Part shown: one piece after another, positions 30,048 through 38,977 of the stretch
How the letters are laid out: each line of letters opens with the position of its first letter
How positions within the stretch are numbered: the first letter of the stretch is position 1
Source of the DNA: Agathobacter rectalis ATCC 33656
GTDB taxonomy: Bacteria; Bacillota; Clostridia; Lachnospirales; Lachnospiraceae
Assembly: GCF_000020605.1 (NCBI RefSeq)
Contig: NC_012781.1
Coordinates: forward strand, 2,109,501-2,173,500
DNA: 64,000 nucleotides
Direction of reading: 5' to 3'
Translations under genes and position numbers: made by a program
The notes under the pieces: model-generated
Told to the model about the DNA's origin: nothing
Database searches by the model: none
The model's input: only the letters and a program-made list of their open reading frames with translations

Positions 30048-31970
30048 TTACACATCCAGCTCCGCGTCATGCGCATGCTCGTATATGAACTCTTTTCTCG
30101 GTGGCACATCACTACCCATAAGCAGTGATGTCACATCATTTGCCAGGCGCCCATCCTCTATTTCAATACGCTTTAGCATCCTTGTTGCGGGATTTAGTGT
30201 GGTATCCCAGAGCTGATCCGCATCCATCTCTCCAAGACCCTTATATCTTTGCAACGTAAACTTGCCTGTATGTGTCTTTCTGTACTTGTCAAGCTCCGCA
30301 TCGTCATACAAATATTTTTCCTCGCCCTTTGACGGAATAGCCTTGTAAAGCGGAGGCATGGCAACATATACATGTCCCTCTAAAATAAGCTCAGGCATAA
30401 ACCTGAAGAACAGAGTCAAAAGCAGTGTGGAGATATGAGCTCCGTCCACATCAGCATCGGCCATAATGATGATTTTGTCATAGCGAAGCTTTGTTATATC
30501 AAAATCATTTCCATACCCTTCCGAAAATCCGCAGCCAAACGCATTTATCATTGTCTTTATTTCAGCGTTTGCCAGTACCTTATCAATACTTGCCTTTTCA
30601 ACATTCAAAATCTTGCCTCGAATCGGCATGATTGCCTGAAACATACGGTTTCTTGCCATCTTTGCCGAGCCTCCGGCCGAATCTCCCTCGACTATGAAAA
30701 TCTCGCACTTAGAAGCATCCCTGCTCTCACAGTTTGCAAGCTTTCCGTTTGAATCAAAGGAAAACTTCTGCTTTGTGAGCAGATTGGTCTTTGCCTTCTC
30801 CTCAGCTTTTCTAATCTTTGCGGCCTTCTCAGCACATGATATTACCGTCTTTAAAACCTCAAGATTCTTGTCAAAATAAAGCGGTACCTCATCATTTGTC
30901 ACCTTGGCAGTTGCACGGTTTGCATCCTGATTGTCAAGCTTTGTCTTTGTCTGACCCTCAAATCTAGGGTCAGGATGCTTTACTGACACTACAGCAGTCA
31001 TGCCGTTTCTGACATCTGCTCCGTTGAAATTCGCATCCTTGTCCTTTAATATACCAAGCTCTCTGGCATATGAATTGATAATACCTGTAAACGCAGTCTT
31101 AAAGCCTGTGATATGCGCTCCACCCTCAGAATTGTATATATTGTTGCAAAAACCTAGAATATTCTCATGGAACTCGCTTGTATACTGAAAAGCCACCTCA
31201 ACCTTTATATTCTCACTCTCTCCTGTAAAGTAAATGACATCATGCAGCTTTTCAATATTTTTATCCAAATCCTTTACAAAACCAACAATACCCTCAGGCT
31301 CATGATACTCAATATGCTCTGTCGCATCACCTCGTTTGTCCTCGTATATGATTGTAAGCTTCGGATTGAGATATGCAGTCTCCTTCAGTCTGTTCTTTAC
31401 ATCCTCTTCCCTGAATCTTGTCTTCTCAAAAATCTCCGGATCCGGCAGGAAATTAATCTTTGTTCCTGTTTTTTTGGTTTTGCCTAAAGTAGGAAGCAGG
31501 CCATTTTCAAGCTCCACGACAGGAACACCCTTTTCATATCTGTCATGGTGGATATAGCCATCTCTGCTTATCTCCACATCCATATATGTGGATAATGCAT
31601 TTACAACCGACGAACCAACTCCGTGCAGACCTCCACTGGTCTTATATACAGAATTGTCGAATTTACCTCCTGCGTGCAGTGTCGAGAATACAACACGCGC
31701 TGCAGATACCCCCTTAGCATGCATACCTACAGGTATTCCACGTCCGTTATCCTCCACCGTACACGAACCGTTTTTCTCAAGAGTTACCCTTATGGTATCA
31801 CAGGCACCTGCCAGATGCTCATCTACGGAGTTGTCCACAATCTCATATATCAGATGGTTTAGTCCCTTGGTTGTGACACTTCCTATATACATACCCGGTC
31901 TTTTTCTGACTGCCTCAAGTCCTTCTAAAATTGCTATGCTTTTCTCATCGTATGTTTGCTTCTTGGCCAT
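30048..31970 (-). CDS. parE: DNA topoisomerase IV subunit B (ParE; gyrase B paralog)
   Basis: The 640-residue ATPase subunit has the GHKL ATP site in RPGMYIGSV, EIVDNSVDEH and DNGRGIPVG. The transducer domain contains KTKLDNQ. The TOPRIM domain has EGDSAGGSAK and the metal-binding DADVDGAH. The adjacent parC lacks a GyrA box, so topoisomerase IV is more likely than gyrase. It decatenates daughter chromosomes. The gene lies 38 bases after a CdaR-type regulator gene on the same strand. The start ATG has a TAGGAG site. Gene pair identity is firm; the ParE versus GyrB name is inference. Confidence 0.83.
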   Translation of the reverse strand: MAKKQTYDEKSIAILEGLEAVRKRPGMYIGSVTTKGLNHLIYEIVDNSVDEHLAGACDTIRVTLEKNGSCTVEDNGRGIPVGMHAKGVSAARVVFSTLHAGGKFDNSVYKTSGGLHGVGSSVVNALSTYMDVEISRDGYIHHDRYEKGVPVVELENGLLPTLGKTKKTGTKINFLPDPEIFEKTRFREEDVKNRLKETAYLNPKLTIIYEDKRGDATEHIEYHEPEGIVGFVKDLDKNIEKLHDVIYFTGESENIKVEVAFQYTSEFHENILGFCNNIYNSEGGAHITGFKTAFTGIINSYARELGILKDKDANFNGADVRNGMTAVVSVKHPDPRFEGQTKTKLDNQDANRATAKVTNDEVPLYFDKNLEVLKTVISCAEKAAKIRKAEEKAKTNLLTKQKFSFDSNGKLANCESRDASKCEIFIVEGDSAGGSAKMARNRMFQAIMPIRGKILNVEKASIDKVLANAEIKTMINAFGCGFSEGYGNDFDITKLRYDKIIIMADADVDGAHISTLLLTLFFRFMPELILEGHVYVAMPPLYKAIPSKGEEKYLYDDAELDKYRKTHTGKFTLQRYKGLGEMDADQLWDTTLNPATRMLKRIEIEDGRLANDVTSLLMGSDVPPRKEFIYEHAHDAELDV

Positions 31971-32008
31971 ACTTGTCTCCTACTTCTTTAAATTGCGTAA
32001 TAATTATA

Positions 32009-33106
32009 TTATCTGCCCTGCCTGCTATCCTTGATATGCGCTAACACCATCGTAGCTATTTTAAATATCATAGCATCATCAAAGGTTCTGATATCAAGAC
32101 CTATCGACTTCTCAATACGCTCTAGCCTGTACACAAGCGTATTTCTATGCACATAAAGCTGTCTTGCAGTCTCTGAAATGTTCAGATTGTTCTCGAAGAA
32201 CTTGGAGATTGTAGACATTGCCTCCTCGTCATCAAGTATCTGTGGCACCTCATCACCAAAAACCTCACGGATAAACATCTCACACAGACTCATTGGAAGC
32301 TGATAAATAAGTCTTCCTATGCCCAGCCTGTCATATGCCATAATTTCCTTTTCCACGTAAAACAGCCTGCCAACCTCAAGCGCCATTTTTGCCTCCTGAT
32401 AAGACTCTGTAATCTTTGGAAGAACATCCGTCGGATTGCCATAGCCCACCCGTACCTTAATCATAGCCTCTGCAAGCAGATTGTCAACCAGACTTCCTGC
32501 AATAGATGAAAGCTTTTCCTGAAGCTTTGGTGAATCTATGTCCTCAACATCCTTTACCAGCACTACATTATGCTCATCCATCGCCACCACAAAATCACCG
32601 CTTCTGATATCTGCCAGATTCTTTGCAAGCTCAACTGCTATCTCATTGCTGTTCTTTCCGGTATCTATAACATATACTACTCGTTTTCTGTTTTCTATAT
32701 GTAATTTCTTGGCACGGTTTATTATATCAGAACCAAGCATATTGCCAAGAAGAATATTCTGAATAAAATTATTTCTGTCATATCGCTCTGACTCACCGAG
32801 CACAAGTGTACGAAGCTGACAAACTGCCATCCTGCCTATTACAAGATTCTCACTCGTATACGGGCAGAACATTACGAGCACATACTCAAGCTCTGAATCA
32901 ATTTCAACCGCAAATGCGATTGCATCGTTTTTTTCCCTAACATCCTCTTCGGATACTATAAACTCCTTCACAAAAATGTCGCTATGTTCCGGCTCTTCCA
33001 CCGTACCTGTCAGATGCTTTCCCTTGGCTGAGTATAAAATCGCATCAAACGAAGTAATATTTTTTATTTCCTCAAGTGATTTTTTCAGTTTCTGATTCGT
33101 AATCAT
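32009..33106 (-). CDS. CdaR/PucR-type transcriptional regulator
   Basis: The 365-residue protein has a central GGDEF-like/CdaR region (about 120-250) and a C-terminal PucR-type helix-turn-helix. The latter includes NLNISETARQLYVHRNTL and YRLERIEKSIGLD at about 305-340, the HTH_30 layout. Such proteins regulate sugar-diacid or purine use in some bacteria; the ligand here is unknown. The N-terminal 110 residues may be a sensor domain. It lies about 190 bases after the msmX/ugpC-type ATPase gene, separated by a strong terminator, so it probably has its own promoter. Control of sugar uptake genes is only a guess from the neighbour. Confidence 0.85.
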   Translation of the reverse strand: MITNQKLKKSLEEIKNITSFDAILYSAKGKHLTGTVEEPEHSDIFVKEFIVSEEDVREKNDAIAFAVEIDSELEYVLVMFCPYTSENLVIGRMAVCQLRTLVLGESERYDRNNFIQNILLGNMLGSDIINRAKKLHIENRKRVVYVIDTGKNSNEIAVELAKNLADIRSGDFVVAMDEHNVVLVKDVEDIDSPKLQEKLSSIAGSLVDNLLAEAMIKVRVGYGNPTDVLPKITESYQEAKMALEVGRLFYVEKEIMAYDRLGIGRLIYQLPMSLCEMFIREVFGDEVPQILDDEEAMSTISKFFENNLNISETARQLYVHRNTLVYRLERIEKSIGLDIRTFDDAMIFKIATMVLAHIKDSRQGR

Positions 33107-33234
33107 ATTCTTATCCTCTCATTACTGTTCTGACGTAGGCAAGTAAAAAGCTTCCACAAGTCATAAGCTGTAACCCTGCTATAATTTAACACCGTAACTT
33201 AACTTTTCAGAACCTCACACACATTCGCAAAAGA

Positions 33235-33268
33235 AAACCGGGTGTAAATTATACACCCGGTCTGTCAA
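33235..33268 (-). terminator. Terminator of the sugar-import ATPase gene
   Basis: ACCGGGTGTA and TACACCCGGT form a perfect stem, with TTTTCTTTT following on the minus strand. It lies about 30 bases past the stop codon. Confidence 0.92.
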
Positions 33269-33293
33269 TTTACAACTATTTAATTTTAACGAA

Positions 33294-34406
33294 CTAGTTG
33301 GTAATTGTCAATTCAGTTTCTTTATCAAATACATGAATCTTGTGTGGATCAAATGCAAGCTCAATGTGATCACCGTAACGAGCCGGTGTATCTGAATCAA
33401 CTCTTGCTGACATATTTGCGCCTGCAACTGTGAAGTATAATAATACCTCTGCACCAAGTAACTCATATCCTGTAACATCTGAATCAATCTTGCATGTAGC
33501 AAATTTATCAAGATGCTCTGCTGAATCGTAGATATCCTCAGGTCTGATACCGAATACTACGTTCTTTCCAGCATAACCGCCATCGATAAGCTTCTTAGCC
33601 TTTGCCTCTGGAAGTTCAACCTGGTATTTATCGAATTTAAGGAATGCCTTTGCTCCCTCAACAACACACTGAGCATCTATAAAGTTCATCTGTGGTGATC
33701 CGATGAATCCTGCAACGAACAGGTTGTTTGGCTGATTGTAAAGCTTCTGTGGGCTGTCTACCTGCATGATAACACCATCTTTAAGAACAACGATTCTTGT
33801 TCCAAGTGTCATAGCCTCTGTCTGATCATGTGTAACGTAGATGATTGTTGCACCTAATCTGTTATGTAATGAAGAAATCTCAGATCTCATCTGTACACGA
33901 AGCTTTGCATCAAGGTTTGATAAAGGCTCATCCATAAGGAATACCTTAGGATTACGAACGATTGCACGACCCATGGCAACTCGCTGTCTCTGTCCACCTG
34001 AAAGAGCCTTTGGCTTACGGTCTAATAATTTCTCAAGGTCAAGGATTCTTGCTGCCTCCTCAACTTTTGCCTTAATCTCATCCTTTGGAACTTTTCTAAG
34101 CTTAAGTCCAAATGCCATGTTGTCAAATACTGTCATATGTGGGTAAAGAGCGTAGTTCTGGAATACCATTGCGATATCACGATCCTTTGGCTCTACGTCA
34201 TTCATAACCTTTCCGTCGATGATAAGCTCTCCTGAAGAAATCTCCTCAAGACCTGCGATCATACGAAGTGTTGTTGATTTTCCACATCCTGAAGGTCCTA
34301 CGAAGATGATGAACTCTTTATCTTCTACTTCAAGGTTGAAATCCTTAACTGCCTCAAATCCGTTTGGATAAACTTTGCAAACGTTCTTTAATGATAAACT
34401 TGCCAT
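33294..34406 (-). CDS. msmX: Carbohydrate ABC importer ATPase, MsmX/UgpC/MalK type
   Basis: The 370-residue ATPase drives sugar importers of the CUT1 class. It shows Walker A GPSGCGKST, the signature LSGGQRQRVAMGRAIV, Walker B VFLMDEPLSNLDAKLR and a His switch in VTHDQTEAM. A C-terminal TOBE/regulatory domain (about 240-370) has GIRPEDIYD. No permease or binding-protein genes are adjacent. This is typical of MsmX, a shared ATPase that energises several sugar transporters encoded elsewhere; that broader role is inferred. GGAGG lies nine bases before the ATG. The upstream region holds two palindromes that could be operators. Confidence 0.92.
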   Translation of the reverse strand: MASLSLKNVCKVYPNGFEAVKDFNLEVEDKEFIIFVGPSGCGKSTTLRMIAGLEEISSGELIIDGKVMNDVEPKDRDIAMVFQNYALYPHMTVFDNMAFGLKLRKVPKDEIKAKVEEAARILDLEKLLDRKPKALSGGQRQRVAMGRAIVRNPKVFLMDEPLSNLDAKLRVQMRSEISSLHNRLGATIIYVTHDQTEAMTLGTRIVVLKDGVIMQVDSPQKLYNQPNNLFVAGFIGSPQMNFIDAQCVVEGAKAFLKFDKYQVELPEAKAKKLIDGGYAGKNVVFGIRPEDIYDSAEHLDKFATCKIDSDVTGYELLGAEVLLYFTVAGANMSARVDSDTPARYGDHIELAFDPHKIHVFDKETELTITN

Positions 34407-34621
34407 TTTAAAAATACCTCCTAAGTATTATGTACATATATGTAACTGTTCAGTGCCTTGACTGTCTGTTACCTTGTTTCTTTGTATCTTTATAATACAA
34501 AACATATCGTCAATTGGCTATAGTCAATCCGCCAAATAATTTAACGTGTTGTTGTCATTATGACGAAACACAGTCTGATATCGAAACAATTACAAGGTAA
34601 TTACTGCAATAAACGTACTAA
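34407..34621 (-). promoter_or_regulatory. Upstream region of the sugar-import ATPase with two palindromes
   Basis: Two short inverted repeats are visible: ATTGGCTATAGTCAAT (34513-34528, one mismatched pair) and GTCATTATGAC (34554-34564, perfect). TTGACT and TTGACG occur on the minus strand inside and next to the first one, but no well-spaced -10 can be fixed. No gene is seen here. Confidence 0.5.
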
Positions 34622-35260
34622 TTACAGCTTAGAATATCCAAAGCCATTGACCATAGCCTCAATCGGCAGCCCCTTCTTGCAGAATGGACACTCTGTAACA
34701 GGATATGTCTGGTAGTTTACCACATCATCGTCATCAAACAGCTTATCAATCTTTACTCCATTGACCTCATCGATGGTTGAGAATATGGACGCAATACATG
34801 TGACCATACCGCCATAATAGTTGATACACTCCATCGCTCTTCTGATCGTCTCACCTGTCGTGGTAGTTGCCAGAAGAAGTACAACATGCTTGCCATCTAT
34901 AGCGCCCTTATTGTTATCCCTGAAAAGCATCTGTCCGTTGTTAATCTCAGGCGATACAACGTAAATTGTCTCGTGCTTATTCACAGACATAAGTCCGTTT
35001 CGCTCAATCTCCTGGCTTAAGAATGCACCAATCATTTCTGTTCCATCCATACATACTATTGTATCTATATATGAATGATGCGGTACCTTGGTGTAAAGAG
35101 CCTTTGCAGCTTCCTTTGCCTCGGACACACGGGTCTTGATGCTTGTCACATCTACATAATAATTAATATGCGAATGACTTGTAGCGAAATGTCCCGGTAT
35201 AGCGTGTAAGTTTAAGCCTGCACTCTCCTTTGATTTAAATTTTACAATACGATTTTCCAT
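34622..35260 (-). CDS. Orotate-PRTase-like protein with altered PRPP motif
   Basis: The 212-residue protein has a type I phosphoribosyltransferase fold by pattern. YIDTIVCMDGTEMIGAF resembles the first loop, and VVLLLATTTTGETIRRAM matches the PRPP-binding loop with TTG kept. The two acidic residues that normally precede the loop (ED or DD) are replaced by Leu-Ala. The C-terminus has CPFCKK, a possible metal or redox site. Catalysis as a normal PRTase is doubtful, and a regulatory or ligand-sensing role is possible. GGGGG precedes the ATG. It follows dut by 53 bases, which hints at nucleotide metabolism. Confidence 0.68.
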   Translation of the reverse strand: MENRIVKFKSKESAGLNLHAIPGHFATSHSHINYYVDVTSIKTRVSEAKEAAKALYTKVPHHSYIDTIVCMDGTEMIGAFLSQEIERNGLMSVNKHETIYVVSPEINNGQMLFRDNNKGAIDGKHVVLLLATTTTGETIRRAMECINYYGGMVTCIASIFSTIDEVNGVKIDKLFDDDDVVNYQTYPVTECPFCKKGLPIEAMVNGFGYSKL

Positions 35261-35313
35261 GATAAGTCCCCCTTTTTAAGTAAAGATTAGTTTTAATTGT
35301 AACTCATTTGTGA

Positions 35314-35751
35314 TTAATTAGCTCCCGTAGAACCGAATCCACCGGCACCACGCTTCGTATCAGAAAGCTCTGACACCTCATTAAACTCAACAGCCAGATA
35401 TGGCATGACCACAAGCTGCGCTATGCGATCTCCGGGATTAATAGTGCGTGCCTGCGTTCCATCATTGTGAAGAGCCACAATATACTCTCCCCTGTAATCA
35501 CTGTCACACACACCCACGCAGTTTGCCGGGCGAAGTGCCTGCTTTGCAGCTAAGCCACTTCTGGCAAAAACTGCCCCAAAATATCCGTCAGGAATCTCTA
35601 TCGAAAGCCCCGTGCCTATCTTTGCTGTCTCGTGTGGCTCAATGACAAGATCCTTAGTAATGTCGGCATATAAATCATAGCCTGCTGCATATTCACTTCC
35701 CCTTGTAGGGATTTTGGCTGTGGTTGTCAATTTTTTTATATTTATTTTCAT
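35314..35751 (-). CDS. dut: Deoxyuridine triphosphatase
   Basis: The 145-residue enzyme hydrolyses dUTP to dUMP, keeping uracil out of DNA and feeding thymidylate synthesis. All five dUTPase motifs are visible: GSEYAAGYDLYAD (motif 1), ARSGLAAK (2), GVCDSDYRGEY (3, with the catalytic Asp), GDRIAQLVV (4) and RGAGGFGSTG (5, the P-loop-like tail). It is a normal-length trimer type. AGGGGA precedes the ATG. It is preceded by gpsA and followed by the PRTase-like gene on the same strand. Confidence 0.96.
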   Translation of the reverse strand: MKINIKKLTTTAKIPTRGSEYAAGYDLYADITKDLVIEPHETAKIGTGLSIEIPDGYFGAVFARSGLAAKQALRPANCVGVCDSDYRGEYIVALHNDGTQARTINPGDRIAQLVVMPYLAVEFNEVSELSDTKRGAGGFGSTGAN

Positions 35752-35822
35752 TTTATAATTTCCCCTGATGTAATTTTATATATGACCGTCTATAGCCATT
35801 TATTACCCAACCTGTTAACTAA

Positions 35823-36833
35823 TTATTTCCACTCCAGACTTGAGTGCTCAATCTTCCTGTCACGAAGCATAAGCTCTGAGACAGCCTCCTTTGCCGGCTT
35901 ATCCTCAAAAAGCACTCTGTTTACTTCCTCGATAATCGGCATCCTTACATCATATTTTTCTGCAAGGGCAAGTGCAGCCTTTGCTGAATAGATGCCCTCT
36001 ACAACCATCTTGACTTCTTTTGTTGCTTCATCCATTGTGTAGCCCTGACCTATGAGCATTCCGGCCTTTCTATTACGGCTGTGACGACTCTCACATGTAA
36101 CAATAAGGTCTCCGATACCTGTCAGTCCAAAAAGTGTCTCCGCCTTTGCTCCCATCTCAATCGCAAGCACAGATATTTCTGCAATTCCTCTGGTAATAAG
36201 CGCTGCCTTTGTATTATCTCCATAGCCAAGTCCGTCTGCCATGCCTGCTGCAAGTGCTATGACATTCTTGAGGGAGCCTCCAAGCTCCATTCCAAGCACA
36301 TCAGGACTGGTATACACACGAAATACCTCATTCATAAAAAGATCCTGTACTATCTCAGCGGTCTTCTGTGTCCTTGCTCCTGCAACAACAGTCGTAGGAA
36401 GCAGCCGTCCGACCTCCTCTGCATGTGAAGGTCCACACATTACAGCCACATCAGCGCAAGGTATCTCACTCTCTACCACATCAGATATTGTCATAAGAGT
36501 GTTTTCTTCAATTCCCTTTGCCACACAGACAATTATCTGTCCTTCCTTCACAAACGGAGCCATTTTTACTGCTGTGCTTCTGGTGAATACAGAAGGTACC
36601 GCAAGTACAAGTATATCGTTATTTTTGATTGTTTCCTCTATATCTGTTGTAAAGGTAATGCTATCCGGAAGCTTTACTCCAGGAAGCTTATCAATATGCT
36701 CATGCTTTTCTTTAAGCATCTCAATCTCGCTCTCCACAATTGACCATATTTCAACAGAATGTCCGTTATTTGCAAGCACCAGGGATAATGCTGTACCCCA
36801 GCTTCCTGCACCTATAATACCTACTCTACTCAT
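35823..36833 (-). CDS. gpsA: Glycerol-3-phosphate dehydrogenase [NAD(P)+]
   Basis: The 336-residue enzyme reduces dihydroxyacetone phosphate to glycerol 3-phosphate, the backbone of phospholipids. The N-terminal dinucleotide fold is VGIIGAGSWGTALSLVLANN. The substrate region includes CGPSHAEEV, and the catalytic Lys lies in GGSLKNVIALAAGMADGLG. The C-terminal domain has TGIGDLIVTCESRHSRNRKAG. GAGG precedes the ATG. It follows plsY by 47 bases, and the product of GpsA is the acceptor used by PlsY, so the two form a phospholipid-start module. Confidence 0.96.
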   Translation of the reverse strand: MSRVGIIGAGSWGTALSLVLANNGHSVEIWSIVESEIEMLKEKHEHIDKLPGVKLPDSITFTTDIEETIKNNDILVLAVPSVFTRSTAVKMAPFVKEGQIIVCVAKGIEENTLMTISDVVESEIPCADVAVMCGPSHAEEVGRLLPTTVVAGARTQKTAEIVQDLFMNEVFRVYTSPDVLGMELGGSLKNVIALAAGMADGLGYGDNTKAALITRGIAEISVLAIEMGAKAETLFGLTGIGDLIVTCESRHSRNRKAGMLIGQGYTMDEATKEVKMVVEGIYSAKAALALAEKYDVRMPIIEEVNRVLFEDKPAKEAVSELMLRDRKIEHSSLEWK

Positions 36834-36880
36834 TTTCTATGCCTCGTATTTTATATAATTATTATAATCAAAAACTATTA

Positions 36881-37525
36881 TTACTTTGCCTTCTGACCAA
36901 ATTTATTTTCAGTTCCACTTAAAAGTCTCTTGATATTGGCTCTGTGTCGCCAGATAGCCATCGCCGTAAAACAAGCAGCAAGTATATCAAACTCGACCGC
37001 ATAATTGCCACTTACTCCAAGCAGCCCCATATGGTTAAACACAATTGCCTGAATCAGAAACGATATAACAACCAGTATAGAACCAAGCGAGACATATCTT
37101 GTTATGGCTACAGCAAGAATAAACAATACCAGACATATCGGAGCCGCAATCGGACATACAGCAAGTATCACACCTGATGTACATGCTATTCCCTTTCCTC
37201 CCTTAAAATTGAGAAAGAACGGAAAATTGTGTCCAAGCACCGCTCCAAAGCCTGCATACAGCTCTATGCATTTAACAGCCTGTGGATATGTATTTCTATA
37301 TATGAAATAAAATATCAAAACCGCTATGATTGCCTTGAACAAATCACCAAAGAAAGTAACTGCACCGGCCTTCCATCCAAGTGTCCGAAGTGTATTGGTG
37401 GTGCCTGAATTACCGCTTCCATGCTCTCTTACATCTATTCCATGTGCCTTACCATAAAAATATCCGGTCTGAAAGGTTCCAAAGAAATACCCTACGACCA
37501 ATGCTAAAATCCTAGCCAGTATCAT
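36881..37525 (-). CDS. plsY: Acyl-phosphate glycerol-3-phosphate acyltransferase
   Basis: The roughly 214-residue membrane enzyme transfers an acyl group from acyl phosphate to glycerol 3-phosphate. It shows about five hydrophobic segments and the PlsY motifs HGSGNSGTTNTLRTLG (motif 1), LGHNFPFFLNFKGGKG (motif 2) and a third loop near IWRHRANIKRLLSG. The frame opens upstream inside der. Two ATGs lie near the der stop: 37534 is only two bases from AAAGGA, whereas 37525 is 11 bases away, so I use the second. The coding ends are therefore nearly contiguous with der, and gpsA follows. Confidence 0.93.
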   Translation of the reverse strand: MILARILALVVGYFFGTFQTGYFYGKAHGIDVREHGSGNSGTTNTLRTLGWKAGAVTFFGDLFKAIIAVLIFYFIYRNTYPQAVKCIELYAGFGAVLGHNFPFFLNFKGGKGIACTSGVILAVCPIAAPICLVLFILAVAITRYVSLGSILVVISFLIQAIVFNHMGLLGVSGNYAVEFDILAACFTAMAIWRHRANIKRLLSGTENKFGQKAK

Positions 37526-37526
37526 T

Positions 37527-38852
37527 TTACTCATTTTCCTTTCGTTCTCTTGTAATAAACTTAAGTGCAGTTCCCCTGAAACCAAATGTATCCCTGATTC
37601 TGTTCTCGAGATATCTGGTATATGAGAAATGCATAAGATTCTTGTCGTTTACAAAGATTACAAAGGTAGGCGGCTTAACCGAAACCTGAGTCACATAGTA
37701 TATCTTAAGTCTCTTGCCCTTGTCTGTAGGCGGCTGCTGCATGGCAACTGCCTCCGTAACGATCTCATTTAGCACTCCTGTTGCAACACGCATTGAGTTA
37801 TTTTCTATAACAACATCGATGAGCTCAAATATCTTGTTGAGTCTCTGACCTGATTTTGCCGAAATAAACAGTATCTCTGCATATGGTATAAAACTTAATA
37901 TCTGTCGGATTTTCTCTGTGTGCTGCTTTACGGTATTATTATCCTTTTCAATAGCATCCCATTTATTGACAGCAATGATAATTCCCTTGCCTCTTTCGTG
38001 TGCAATACCCGCAATTTTAGCATCCTGCTCAGTAACTCCCTCTGTAGCATCTATCACTACAATGACAACATCAGCTCTCTCAACTGCGGAAACTGCACGT
38101 ATAATACTGTATCGCTCTATATCCTCTTTTATCTTATTCTTGCGCCTGAGACCGGCTGTATCGATAAATATATACTCCTTACCATCATATTTTATGGCTG
38201 TATCGATAGCATCTCTTGTGGTGCCTGCTATATCTGACACTATTACCCTGTCCTCACGGGCAAGCTTGTTGATAAGCGATGACTTACCTACATTAGGCTT
38301 ACCTACTATAGCAACTCTCGGTCTGTCATCCTCATCGTCCTGCTTAGATGAATCCGGAAAATGCTTTACAACCTCATCAAGCATATCTCCGAGTCCAAGC
38401 ATCGAAGCTGCAGATATAGGATGTGGATCACCAATTCCTAAGTTATAAAACTCATACACATCCGTCATATACTTTTCAAAGCTGTCCACCTTATTGACAA
38501 CTAATACAACCGGCTTGTGTGAACGACGAAGCATATCCGCCACCTTTGAATCAGAATCAACAAGTCCCTGCTTCACATCTGTAATAAAAATAATAACATC
38601 TGCGGTGTCTATAGCAATCTGTGCCTGCTCTCTCATCTGTGACAGTATCACGTCTCCGGATTCCGGCTCAATACCACCTGTATCAATCATGGTAAAATTA
38701 TAATCAAGCCATGATACATCTGCATAGATTCTGTCTCTTGTGACACCCGGAGTGTCCTTTACTATAGATATCCTCTCTCCTGCAAGCGCATTGAAGAGAG
38801 TAGATTTTCCAACATTTGGACGGCCAACGATGGCCACTACTGGTCTGCTCAT
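37527..38852 (-). CDS. der: Ribosome biogenesis GTPase Der
   Basis: The 441-residue protein has two consecutive GTPase domains and acts in assembly of the 50S subunit. Domain 1 has [21 protein letters not shown] and NKVD. Domain 2 (from about residue 175) has [18 protein letters not shown] and NKWD. The C-terminal KH-like domain includes [26 protein letters not shown] and ends in a basic tail. This double arrangement is unique to Der (EngA). AGGAG precedes the ATG. The gene leads into plsY and gpsA, a common firmicute arrangement. Confidence 0.97.
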   Translation of the reverse strand: MSRPVVAIVGRPNVGKSTLFNALAGERISIVKDTPGVTRDRIYADVSWLDYNFTMIDTGGIEPESGDVILSQMREQAQIAIDTADVIIFITDVKQGLVDSDSKVADMLRRSHKPVVLVVNKVDSFEKYMTDVYEFYNLGIGDPHPISAASMLGLGDMLDEVVKHFPDSSKQDDEDDRPRVAIVGKPNVGKSSLINKLAREDRVIVSDIAGTTRDAIDTAIKYDGKEYIFIDTAGLRRKNKIKEDIERYSIIRAVSAVERADVVIVVIDATEGVTEQDAKIAGIAHERGKGIIIAVNKWDAIEKDNNTVKQHTEKIRQILSFIPYAEILFISAKSGQRLNKIFELIDVVIENNSMRVATGVLNEIVTEAVAMQQPPTDKGKRLKIYYVTQVSVKPPTFVIFVNDKNLMHFSYTRYLENRIRDTFGFRGTALKFITRERKENE

Positions 38853-38977
38853 ATACTCTCCTGTTCTAAATTCATATTAGATTATAGACTAATTGTAACT
38901 ATTCAGAATAATGATAAAATAATAAACAAAACATCTATAACAGAGTAATTATATCACAATACCATTTACAGAGACAA

